This document shows positions 25,700-32,077 of a DNA stretch of 34,622 nt, one piece after another. Source of the stretch: an uncultured Clostridia bacterium. Lineage in GTDB: Bacteria > Bacillota > Clostridia > TANB77 > CAG-465. The stretch is taken from positions 1 through 34,622 of the forward strand of contig CAKOYA010000011.1 in NCBI GenBank assembly GCA_934130325.1, read 5' to 3'. Every line of letters starts with the position of its first letter. Position 1 is the stretch's first letter. Made by a program: the position numbers and the translations under genes. The notes under the pieces are model-generated. The model was not told where the DNA came from. It did no database searches and was given only the letters and a program-made list of their open reading frames with translations.

Positions 25700-26182
25700 A
25701 TGTTTAACTTGGTAAAAGTCGAAGAAAAAGACAAAAATATAATATATAATTTAATGCAGTTATATACATATGAACTTAGTTTTTTTGAAGATGAAACAGT
25801 AACGTTTACAATGCTAGATTCTGGATTATATGTAATGAATAAATACATTGAAAAATATTGGAAAGATGAAAATAGACATCCATATATATTAAGGTGTAAT
25901 AATAAATTAGCTGGATTTGTTTTGCAGAGATATAATGAAGAAAATATGAATGAAATAGCTGAATTTTTTGTTCTTAACAAGTATAGAAAAATGAGAGCAG
26001 GTACATTTATGGCAAATAAAATGTTTGAGCTGTATAAAGGAAAATGGGAAGTTAGAACATTAGTAAAAAATGAAAGAGCCCAAAAGTTTTGGAGAAAAAC
26101 TATAAAAAATTTTACAAATAATAATTTTGAGGAAAAATATATTAGAGATAATTCAAGGTTAGCATTTTACTTTGAAAGTTAG
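25700..26182 (+). CDS. GNAT family acetyltransferase
   Basis: This 160-residue protein has the GNAT layout: an N-terminal strand-helix (LVKVEEKDKNIIYNLMQLYTYEL), a central strand pair (PYILRCNNKLAGFVLQRY), and the acetyl-CoA segment EIAEFFVLNKYRKMRAGTFMANKMFEL. The Q/RxxGxG/A loop appears as RKMRAG. A C-terminal NERAQKFWRKTI follows, typical of the family. The acceptor is unknown; similar proteins acetylate small molecules, amines or peptides. AAAGGAGG is placed upstream of ATG 25700. The 255-base gap before it contains a short hairpin ATCAAC/GTTGAT (25454-25469) and an extended -10-like TGATAATAT near 25607-25615, but no clear gene or strong terminator. Confidence 0.85.
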   Translation: MFNLVKVEEKDKNIIYNLMQLYTYELSFFEDETVTFTMLDSGLYVMNKYIEKYWKDENRHPYILRCNNKLAGFVLQRYNEENMNEIAEFFVLNKYRKMRAGTFMANKMFELYKGKWEVRTLVKNERAQKFWRKTIKNFTNNNFEEKYIRDNSRLAFYFES

Positions 26183-26184
26183 AT

Positions 26185-26207
26185 TTATAGCATGGTATTG
26201 CTATAAT
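26185..26207 (+). promoter_or_regulatory. Inverted repeat over the promoter of the CMD-cupin gene
   Basis: TTATAGCA-N6-TGCTATAA (26185-26206) is a perfect 8-bp dyad. Its right arm forms the extended -10 TGCTATAAT (TATAAT at 26202-26207). A protein binding the dyad would cover the -10, so it is a candidate operator. Confidence 0.5.
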
Positions 26208-26232
26208 AACTAAAAATTAAGGAGGATTAATA

Positions 26233-26967
26233 ATTGAAAAACAAACAGCAGGTAGAGATAATTTAGGAAATTTGGCGCCTAAGTTTGCAGAATTAAATGA
26301 TGATGTATTATTTGGAGAAATATGGTCAAGAGAGGATAAAATGTCATTAAAAAATAGGAGCATGATAACAATATCTGCCTTAATGGCACAAGGATTATTT
26401 CCACAATTAAAATCCCATTTTGTTATTGGAAAAAAACATGGATTAACAAAGCAAGAGGCTGTATAAATTGTAACCCAATTAGCATTTTATTGCGGATGGG
26501 CTAAAGCATGGAGTGCATTTTCATTGATAAAGGAAGTATATGGAGAAGAAGAGTTAAAAGAGGAACATGGGGGAATATTTGGACAAGGTGAACCTAATGT
26601 TAATTATTCACAATATTTTGTTGAAAATTCATATTTAAAGCCATTAGCTAAAATGGATAACATTTTTATTGCCAATGTAACATTTGAACCTAAATGTAGA
26701 AATAATTGGCATATACATCATGCAAAATCAGGCGGAGGACAAATTCTAATATGCGTTGATGGAGAAGGTTGGTATCAAGAAGAAGGGAAAGAAGCAAGAA
26801 GATTAAAACCAGGTGACGTTGTAATTATTCCAGCAAATGTAAAACATTGGCATGGTGCTTCCAACTGTTGGTTTAGTCATTTGGCAATTGAGGTACCTGG
26901 AGAAAAAACATCAACTGAATGGTGTGAAAAAGTCTCTGATGAAGATTATGAGAAGTTAAGCAAATAG
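26233..26967 (+). pseudogene. CMD-cupin fusion protein, broken: ATT in place of start and an internal TAA
   Basis: The conserved sequence runs from EKQTAGRDNLGN through a carboxymuconolactone-decarboxylase-like domain (KFAELNDDVLFGEIWSREDK, MAQGLFPQLKSH, LAFYCGWAKAWSAFSLIKEVYGEEEL). A cupin domain follows (NNWHIHHAKSGGGQILICVDGEGW, RLKPGDVVIIPANVKHWHGA). Two lesions exist. The expected ATG, seven bases after AGGAGG, is ATT at 26233. TAA at 26464-26466 replaces what is usually Glu between EAV and IVTQLAF. Both would be single G-to-T changes. The rest of the 245-codon frame is open, so decay is recent, or an ATT start with readthrough still gives product. Homologous CMD-cupins are uncharacterised quinone- or aldehyde-related enzymes. 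Confidence 0.82.
26524..26967 (+). CDS. Cupin half of the broken CMD-cupin gene, still open after the TAA
   Basis: Downstream of the internal stop the frame stays open and contains the whole cupin barrel with metal ligands HIHH and HWH. A TTG at 26524 could initiate, but no ribosome site precedes it. If translated alone, this would be a 147-residue single-domain cupin. I think it is a remnant of the larger gene rather than a separate unit. Confidence 0.5.
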   Translation: MIKEVYGEEELKEEHGGIFGQGEPNVNYSQYFVENSYLKPLAKMDNIFIANVTFEPKCRNNWHIHHAKSGGGQILICVDGEGWYQEEGKEARRLKPGDVVIIPANVKHWHGASNCWFSHLAIEVPGEKTSTEWCEKVSDEDYEKLSK

Positions 26968-27067
26968 TTAAAAAATAATATAAATCTAAATTTAAAATAT
27001 AAAATTCAAAATATAAAAAAATCATATAATTGCCTAAATTAAATATAATATTAATAGAGGGGAATTT

Positions 27068-27526
27068 ATGAGTAAGGTAAAAATATTTGCCAAATCTATA
27101 GCTTTTCATGTAATAATAGGTGCAATAGTTGGATGGATTATTTCTTCATATATAGATTATAATAGCCTACAAAAACCATTTTTATCACCACCTAGTATAG
27201 CATTTCCAATAGTTTGGACTATTTTATATATATTAATGGGAGTATCGTATGGAATCTTAAAAAATAATGAAAATGTAACTGGTAGGATAAAATTAATATA
27301 TTATGTTCAATTAGCTGTGAATGCACTGTGGTCTATATTTTTCTTTTTACTTAAGTGGAGATTATTTTCTGCAGTGTGGATAGTTTTACTTGCAATATTA
27401 GTTGTTATAATGGTATTTGAATTTTGTAAGCTAAGTAAGGCAGCTGGTATATTACAGATTCCATATTTAGTGTGGGTTATATTTGCATCATATTTGAATT
27501 TTGCAATATATTTTTTGAATCGTTAA
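27068..27526 (+). CDS. tspO: TspO/MBR family tryptophan-rich sensory protein
   Basis: This 152-residue protein has five membrane helices, as usual for TspO, the bacterial relative of the mitochondrial benzodiazepine receptor, which binds porphyrins and stress ligands. Family signatures are visible: LQKPFLSPPSIAFPIVWTILYILMGVSYG, then NALWSIFFFLLKW, and PYLVWVIFASYLNFAIYFLN at the end. GAGGGG precedes ATG 27068. The gene is followed directly by a terminator and is probably monocistronic. The physiological ligand is unknown here. Confidence 0.93.
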   Translation: MSKVKIFAKSIAFHVIIGAIVGWIISSYIDYNSLQKPFLSPPSIAFPIVWTILYILMGVSYGILKNNENVTGRIKLIYYVQLAVNALWSIFFFLLKWRLFSAVWIVLLAILVVIMVFEFCKLSKAAGILQIPYLVWVIFASYLNFAIYFLNR

Positions 27527-27536
27527 AAATTTAAAT

Positions 27537-27582
27537 AAAGAGTATCATTATTTAACTTATGTGTTTTTTAATGATACTTTTT
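27537..27582 (+). terminator. Rho-independent terminator after tspO
   Basis: The stem AAAGAGTATCATTA (27537-27550) pairs with 27569-27582 and includes one G-T pair. The loop is 18 bases, and the right arm ends in T5. Confidence 0.8.
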
Positions 27583-27621
27583 AAAATTTGATAAAAAATA
27601 TAGATTGATTAAAAAAATAAT

Positions 27622-27630
27622 TGTGATAAT
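27622..27630 (+). promoter_or_regulatory. Extended -10 for the metallophosphoesterase gene
   Basis: TGTGATAAT (TG-N-GATAAT) about 26 bases before the start codon. No good -35 at 17 bases; a TTGATT lies at 27605-27610. Confidence 0.5.
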
Positions 27631-27656
27631 ATATATATATAAGAGAGTGTGTTGAT

Positions 27657-28307
27657 ATGAAAATATATGCTATGAGTGATATTCATGGATATTATGATGA
27701 GTTTAAAGAAGCCTTATCGTTAGTTGATTTATCAAGTGATAATGTTTTAATACTTTTGGGAGATTATATTCATGGACCTAAAAGTTATGAAGTATTAGAT
27801 ATGATAATTATATTACAAAAAAGATACGGTGAAAAAAAAGTTGTTGCACTTATGGGGAATCATGAAGAAATGGCAATTGTTAATAGTTTCCCTATAGATT
27901 GTAAAAGTTATGATAAAGATAAAGATAAGAAGTATATAGAATGGATGAAGAGTCTTCCAAAATTTTATGAGATAAATGATAAAATATTTTGTCACGCTGG
28001 AATTAATGAGGAATGTGGAGAAATATGGAAAATAGGTACAGATGATTACACATATATAGAAAAATATCCAGCACAGTTAGGTAAATTTTATAAAGATATT
28101 ATTGCGGGACACATAGGTACAAGCTCAATTGCTAATAATCCCAATTTTAATGACATATTTTTTGATGGAGAAAGTCATTATTATATTGATGGAACCGTAA
28201 AGATAAGTGGTAAAATTCCTGTACTTATGATAGATACTAAAACAAATAAATATTATTCTATAAATAAAAATACTAAAAATCTCGTATTACCATATAGTGG
28301 TAATTAA
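27657..28307 (+). CDS. Metallophosphoesterase (Ser/Thr phosphatase/ApaH-PrpE-like)
   Basis: This 216-residue calcineurin-like phosphoesterase has the dinuclear metal motifs in order: MSDIHGYYDE (DxH), LLGDYIHGPKS (GD), LMGNHEEM (GNHE), then FCHAGIN and IIAGHIGTSS. The SDIHG start and GDYIHGP loop resemble small bacterial serine/threonine phosphatases and diadenosine tetraphosphatases of the PrpE/ApaH type. The actual substrate, protein phosphate or Ap4A, cannot be decided. The ribosome site is weak (GAGAG) before ATG 27657. It is a single gene between tspO and the DXS-MerR operon, with no obvious functional partner. Confidence 0.88.
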   Translation: MKIYAMSDIHGYYDEFKEALSLVDLSSDNVLILLGDYIHGPKSYEVLDMIIILQKRYGEKKVVALMGNHEEMAIVNSFPIDCKSYDKDKDKKYIEWMKSLPKFYEINDKIFCHAGINEECGEIWKIGTDDYTYIEKYPAQLGKFYKDIIAGHIGTSSIANNPNFNDIFFDGESHYYIDGTVKISGKIPVLMIDTKTNKYYSINKNTKNLVLPYSGN

Positions 28308-28331
28308 TTGTGATAAAATGAAAATTAAATA

Positions 28332-28362
28332 TTGACATGGAGTTAACTCCATGTGATATATA
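28332..28362 (+). promoter_or_regulatory. MerR-type promoter with 20-bp palindromic operator
   Basis: TTGACA (28332-28337) and TATATA (28357-28362) are separated by 19 bases, the overlong spacer typical of MerR-activated promoters. The spacer is a perfect palindrome, ACATGGAGTT plus its complement (28335-28354). The GGAGTTAACTCC core resembles operators of the AdhR/NmlR branch. The regulator is probably the MerR protein encoded at 30166 in the same operon. Confidence 0.85.
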
Positions 28363-28393
28363 TATTATATGTTTTTTTAAGGAGGTATTTTAT

Positions 28394-30154
28394 ATGTTAG
28401 ATATATTAAACAAAATAAATTCTCCAAGTGATTTAAAAATATTGTCACTTAAAGAATTAGAAGAGTTGGCTTCTCAAATAAGGGAAGTCTTGATTAAAAA
28501 ACTAAGTATACATGGTGGACATTGTGGACCTAATTTAGGAATGGTCGAAGCAACAATTGCGATGCACTACGTGTTCGATTCACCTAAAGATAAAATAATT
28601 TATGATGTCTCACATCAATGTTATACTCATAAAATTTTAACAGGTAGGAAGGATGCATTTATTTATGAAAATAAATATGATGATGTAACAGGATATTCTA
28701 ATCCTGATGAAAGTGAGCACGATTTCTTTAAGATAGGTCATACATCCACATCTATAAGTTTAGCATCTGGAATTGCTAAAATAAGAGATTTAAAAAATGA
28801 AAAATATAATGTGATCGCAGTTATAGGAGATGGATCTTTAAGCGGTGGAGAGGCACTTGAAGGTTTGGATTTTGTCGGTGAACAAAACACTAATTTTATA
28901 ACTTTAGTAAATGATAATGACATGTCCATTGCTGAAAACCATGGTGGACTTTATAAAAATTTAATGCAATTAAGAAATTCAAAAGGAAGATATGAATGTA
29001 ATTTATTTAAAGCTATGGGGTTTGATTATATATATGTAGATAATGGAAATGATATTTCAGAACTTGTGGATGCATTTAAAAAAGTAAAAGATGTAGACCA
29101 TCCAGTAATAGTTCATATTAATACAAAAAAGGGTAAGGGATATAAGTTTGCTGAAGAAAATAAAGAATCGTGGCATTGGACAATGCCTTTTGATATAAAA
29201 ACTGGAATTACAAAAAATAATTTTAGTTTTGAAGATTATGCCAGTTTAACAGCTGATTATTTACTTGAGAAAATGAAAAAAGACGAAAAAATTGTCACAG
29301 TGGTTGCTGGAGTACCTACTAATATAGGTTTTACAGATGAAAAAAGGAAGATAGCTGGTAGCCAGTTTATTGATGTAGGTATTGCTGAGGAACATGCTAT
29401 TGCTATGGCTTCTGGAATAGCAAAAAATGGAGGAAAACCTATATTTGCTACACATTCTAGTTTTATTCAAAGAACGTTTGACCAGTTATCACAAGATTTA
29501 TGTATAAATAATAGTCCAGCAACAATATTAGTAAATACAGCATCAGTATATGGAATGAATGATATAACACATCTTGGAATATTTGATATTCCATTGATTT
29601 CTAATATTCCAAATATGGTTTATTTAGCTCCAACTTCAAAGGAAGAATATTTTTCAATGTTAGATTGGAGTATAGAACAAAATAGTCATCCTGTTGCAAT
29701 TAGAATTCCTTGTAATGGCGTAATAACTGATGACAGAAAAGTAGATACTGATTATAGCAATTTAAATAAGTATAAAATTGAAAGTAAGGGAAAAGACGTA
29801 GCAATATTAGCTTTGGGAGACTTTTATCAGTTGGGAGAAGAAATAAAAAAAGAGTTATTTAATACATTAAATATAGATGCAACATTAATAAATCCAAGAT
29901 TTATAACAGGTTTGGATACTGAATTATTGGAAAAATTGAAGGAAAAACATAGTCTGGTTATAACTATTGAAGATGGAATTTTAGATGGTGGATTTGGCCA
30001 AAAAATAGCTAGTTTTTATGGAAAAGATTCAATTAAGGTTATAAATTATGGTATAAATAAATCTTTTTATGATAGATATGATGTAAGTAAATTATTAAAG
30101 GATAATAAACTAACAAAAGAACAAATAGTAAGTGATATAAAAGAATACGTATAG
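28394..30154 (+). CDS. 1-deoxy-D-xylulose-5-phosphate synthase-like thiamine-diphosphate enzyme
   Basis: This 586-residue enzyme has the DXS order of transketolase-like domains: INSPSDLKILSLKELEELA at the start, HYVFDSPKDKIIYDVSHQCYTHKILTGR, GHTSTSISLASGIA, and the thiamine-diphosphate motif GDGSLSGGEAL...LVNDNDMS. The pyrimidine domain has FIDVGIAEEHAIAMASG with the catalytic Glu, and a C-terminal transketolase domain follows. It differs from housekeeping DXS at usually constant points (GGHCGPNLG, THLGIFD) and is somewhat shorter. It may therefore be a paralogue with another donor or acceptor rather than the isoprenoid-pathway enzyme. AAGGAGG precedes ATG 28394; an ATG-proximal frame from 28337 would start inside the operator. 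Control by the downstream MerR is likely. Confidence 0.82.
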   Translation: MLDILNKINSPSDLKILSLKELEELASQIREVLIKKLSIHGGHCGPNLGMVEATIAMHYVFDSPKDKIIYDVSHQCYTHKILTGRKDAFIYENKYDDVTGYSNPDESEHDFFKIGHTSTSISLASGIAKIRDLKNEKYNVIAVIGDGSLSGGEALEGLDFVGEQNTNFITLVNDNDMSIAENHGGLYKNLMQLRNSKGRYECNLFKAMGFDYIYVDNGNDISELVDAFKKVKDVDHPVIVHINTKKGKGYKFAEENKESWHWTMPFDIKTGITKNNFSFEDYASLTADYLLEKMKKDEKIVTVVAGVPTNIGFTDEKRKIAGSQFIDVGIAEEHAIAMASGIAKNGGKPIFATHSSFIQRTFDQLSQDLCINNSPATILVNTASVYGMNDITHLGIFDIPLISNIPNMVYLAPTSKEEYFSMLDWSIEQNSHPVAIRIPCNGVITDDRKVDTDYSNLNKYKIESKGKDVAILALGDFYQLGEEIKKELFNTLNIDATLINPRFITGLDTELLEKLKEKHSLVITIEDGILDGGFGQKIASFYGKDSIKVINYGINKSFYDRYDVSKLLKDNKLTKEQIVSDIKEYV

Positions 30155-30165
30155 ATGGAGAAATT

Positions 30166-30525
30166 ATGTTAATATCAAAAGTAAGTGAAAAATATGATAT
30201 TACACCTGATACTCTAAGGTATTATGAAAAAGTTGGATTAATTACAAAAGTACCAAGAAATTCAAATGGAGTTAGAGATTATGACGAAAAATCTTGTAAA
30301 AAAGTGGAATTTATTAAATGTATGAGGGGCGCAGGTGTAGAAATTGAAACTTTAATTAAATATATGAAATTACTAGAAGAAGGAAAAAGTACTGCTAAAT
30401 TAAGAAAAGAATTGTTAGAGGAACAGAAAAATAAGCTGATAAAAAAGAGGCAAATGATTGACGAAACTTTAGTAAAATTAGATTTCAAAATAGAAATATA
30501 TAATGACATATTATTGCGGAAATAG
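30166..30525 (+). CDS. MerR family regulator, AdhR/NmlR-like
   Basis: This 119-residue activator has an N-terminal winged helix (KVSEKYDITPDTLRYYEKVGLI), the second DNA-binding part NGVRDYDEKSCKKVEFIKCMRGAGVEIETLIKYM, and a coiled-coil dimer helix (about residues 75-112). The pattern matches aldehyde-responsive AdhR/NmlR-type members; cysteines occur at about 45 and 52. It starts 11 bases after the DXS-like gene with GGAG as ribosome site, so it is in the same operon and probably autoregulates at 28332-28362. Its penultimate codon is CGG (30517). In-frame reading ends RK-stop at 30525; +1 recoding would give LGNREDFAK and end at 30544 (125 residues). Homology cannot decide between the ends. 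Confidence 0.9.
   Translation: MLISKVSEKYDITPDTLRYYEKVGLITKVPRNSNGVRDYDEKSCKKVEFIKCMRGAGVEIETLIKYMKLLEEGKSTAKLRKELLEEQKNKLIKKRQMIDETLVKLDFKIEIYNDILLRK
30517..30519 (+). other. In-frame CGG at the merR C-terminus (candidate recoding site)
   Basis: Codons TTG-CGG-AAA-TAG in frame. Skipping C30517 reads TTG-GGA-AAT-AGA and extends the protein by a net six residues to TAA 30542-30544. It is consistent with the rule seen at three other sites but not proof. Confidence 0.45.
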
Positions 30526-30580
30526 AGAGGATTTTGCAAAATAAAATGTATAATTCTTAATTTAACAGACAAAATTCAAT

Positions 30581-30622
30581 TATCACCATTATAGTAGAAA
30601 TTAGGCTACTGTAATGGTGATA
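30581..30622. terminator. Bidirectional terminator between merR and nth
   Basis: A 17-bp stem (TATCACCATTATAGTAG with 30606-30622, one G-T pair) has an 8-base loop and lies between convergent genes. Flanking T tracts are modest on both strands. Confidence 0.75.
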
Positions 30623-30627
30623 TAATT

Positions 30628-31290
30628 TTAATCATTTTTTTTGCATAAGTTATTTATAGGACAAATCTGACATTGAGGTCTCCTTGCTATACATATAGCC
30701 CTTCCATGATATACAAATACGTGATTTATAGTATTCCAATATTTTTTATCTATTATTTTTTTTAAATCATTCTCAATTTTAATAGCAGAATTAGAATTAG
30801 AGAGCCCAATTTTTCTGGATATTCTTGTAACGTGTGTGTCTACAGCTATTCCTACAGTTTTACTAAAGCATTCTTGTAATACAATATTTGCAGATTTTCT
30901 TCCTATCCCTTTTAATGTACACAATTTCTCCATTGTATTTGGAATTTTACCCTCAAATTGATTTACTATAATTTTGGCACTTTCAACAATATTTTTAGCC
31001 TTGTTTTTGTAAAATCCACAAGGTTTTATAATTTTTTCTATATCAGTTACATCACTATTTGCAATGTCATATACTGTAGGATACTTAGTAAATAAAATAG
31101 GTGTTATTTTATTTACTCTTTCATCTGTGCATTGTGCTGCTAATATTAGAGCTACTATCAATGAAAATGGAGTGGAAAAATTAAGACTACAAGTAGCTTC
31201 TGGATAATATTTAATTAAGGCTATAATCACCTTAGTAATATTATTTTTTTCTAATTTTAAGTAAGCTTTTTTTGATATTTCTTTTTTCAC
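30628..31290 (-). CDS. nth: Endonuclease III (Nth)
   Basis: This DNA glycosylase/AP lyase removes oxidised pyrimidines in base-excision repair. The helix-hairpin-helix and catalytic region LCTLKGIGRKSANIVLQECF holds the catalytic Lys, and AVDTHVTRISRKIG holds the catalytic Asp. The C-terminal 4Fe-4S loop has the exact spacing C-x6-C-x2-C-x5-C (CIARRPQCQICPINNLC). About 220 residues, normal length. The longest frame begins at TTG 31302, with GTGs at 31299 and 31290; GGTGA is best placed for GTG 31290, so I use that with moderate certainty. A strong promoter lies upstream on the minus strand (31334-31362). Confidence 0.95.
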   Translation of the reverse strand: MKKEISKKAYLKLEKNNITKVIIALIKYYPEATCSLNFSTPFSLIVALILAAQCTDERVNKITPILFTKYPTVYDIANSDVTDIEKIIKPCGFYKNKAKNIVESAKIIVNQFEGKIPNTMEKLCTLKGIGRKSANIVLQECFSKTVGIAVDTHVTRISRKIGLSNSNSAIKIENDLKKIIDKKYWNTINHVFVYHGRAICIARRPQCQICPINNLCKKND

Positions 31291-31333
31291 TTTATTCACC
31301 AACTAACTTATAATATCATAATATATAATAAAT

Positions 31334-31362
31334 ATTTTATAATATTTTTGTATATTTGTCAA
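31334..31362 (-). promoter_or_regulatory. SigmaA promoter of nth
   Basis: On the minus strand TTGACA (31362-31357), 17-base spacer, TAAAAT (31339-31334). A plus-strand TATAAT at 31338-31343 overlaps it and may serve the divergent gene at 31378. Confidence 0.82.
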
Positions 31363-31377
31363 AAGAGGGGAGGAAAT

Positions 31378-31530
31378 ATGTTTAGAGGTGCTTTCAGGAA
31401 AACATTAGGTTTATTTCTACTTTCACTTGGTGTAGGAGTAGGACTTAGCATAATTCTTCCAATATGGGGATGGATAGCAATAGTAGCAATCGCAATTGTA
31501 ATTATTGGAATATCATGGCTTTTTTGTTAG
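31378..31530 (+). CDS. Small two-helix membrane protein (50 residues)
   Basis: The 50-residue product starts MFRGAFRKTLGLFLLSLGVGVG, has two hydrophobic helices separated by a PIWGW turn, and ends in a cysteine. AGAGGGGAGG directly precedes ATG 31378, and an upstream ATG at 31348 lacks a ribosome site. Similar small proteins occur in Clostridia, but I know no assigned function. It lies 12 bases before spoVM and is probably co-transcribed, which hints at a sporulation role. That link rests on position only. Confidence 0.7.
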   Translation: MFRGAFRKTLGLFLLSLGVGVGLSIILPIWGWIAIVAIAIVIIGISWLFC

Positions 31531-31542
31531 GAGGGAATTTTT

Positions 31543-31611
31543 ATGAAGATTGTAGTATATCAGCCAGGTAAATTTATGAGAATGATTTTAAAAACTATAT
31601 TTAAGGTTTAA
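31543..31611 (+). CDS. spoVM: Stage V sporulation protein M (SpoVM)
   Basis: This 22-residue peptide, MKIVVYQPGKFMRMILKTIF then KV, matches the SpoVM pattern: MK, a short hydrophobic strand, a proline before GKF/PKF, and an amphipathic helix with spaced Lys/Arg. SpoVM inserts shallowly into the convex forespore membrane, recruits SpoIVA for coat assembly and modulates FtsH. Bacillus SpoVM has 26 residues; this one lacks the charged tail. AGGAGGG is well spaced. The location next to the L28 gene rpmB, in opposite orientation, is the same neighbourhood as in Bacillus, which supports the call. Confidence 0.75.
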   Translation: MKIVVYQPGKFMRMILKTIFKV

Positions 31612-31663
31612 TGTATGCATTTAATATTTATTTACATAAAGTACTCTTTTGTGAAAGAGACGA

Positions 31664-31697
31664 AAAAAGCGATATAATTTAAATTATATCGCTTTTT
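31664..31697. terminator. 34-bp perfect palindrome, bidirectional terminator between spoVM and rpmB
   Basis: Two 17-base arms abut exactly at 31680/31681. The outer ends are A5 and T5, so a U tail exists on either strand. It serves both convergent genes. Confidence 0.9.
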
Positions 31698-31700
31698 ACA

Positions 31701-31889
31701 TTATATAGCTCTTTGAACTTTACCACTTTTAATACATTTTGTACATACATTCATTTTTCTTGGTGTTCCATTATCGTTTACTCTAATTTTTTGAACGTTA
31801 GGTTTAAAAGTTCTAGCAGTTCTTCTATGAGAATGACTTACTTGAAGAGAGAACTGTACTTCTTTATCACATATTTCACATTTTGCCAT
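31701..31889 (-). CDS. rpmB: 50S ribosomal protein L28
   Basis: This 62-residue L28 of the large ribosomal subunit carries MAKCEICDKEVQFSLQVSHSHRRTARTFKPNVQ and the C-terminal NVCTKCIKSGKVQRA. The two CxxC pairs (CEIC and CTKC) form the zinc ribbon of the C+ form. The length is typical for Firmicutes. AAGGAGGG precedes the ATG, and a strong extended -10 promoter lies upstream (31934-31962). It is convergent with spoVM and shares the palindromic terminator. Confidence 0.97.
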   Translation of the reverse strand: MAKCEICDKEVQFSLQVSHSHRRTARTFKPNVQKIRVNDNGTPRKMNVCTKCIKSGKVQRAI

Positions 31890-31933
31890 TTTAAAACCCT
31901 CCTTTTTAATCTAGTTATATAAATTACTTAAAT

Positions 31934-31962
31934 ATTTTAACATAAATTTGGTTAATAATCAA
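31934..31962 (-). promoter_or_regulatory. SigmaA promoter of rpmB
   Basis: On the minus strand TTGATT (31962-31957), 17-base spacer, and TAAAAT (31939-31934) preceded by TG-T, an extended -10. Confidence 0.85.
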
Positions 31963-32030
31963 GTAAATAGAAAGTTTTTTTAATAAAAACTTTACATATA
32001 TATAAAATTTAGCAAAAATAACATATTTAA

Positions 32031-32069
32031 ATAATAAAACATAAGTCGTAAATACTTATGTTTTATTAT
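32031..32069 (-). terminator. Rho-independent terminator after pyk
   Basis: A perfect 16-bp stem (32031-32046 with 32054-32069) has a 7-base loop and lies nine bases after the pyk stop on the minus strand, with a T-rich right arm. Confidence 0.85.
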
Positions 32070-32077
32070 TATCTAAA

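Noticed and set aside
26464..26466. Recoding of TAA as sense in the CMD-cupin gene
   Set aside because: TAA is used as a normal stop throughout the window and the gene also lacks a start codon, so decay is simpler.
28337..28393. N-terminal extension of the DXS-like protein
   Set aside because: It lies inside the promoter palindrome and -10; AAGGAGG points to ATG 28394.
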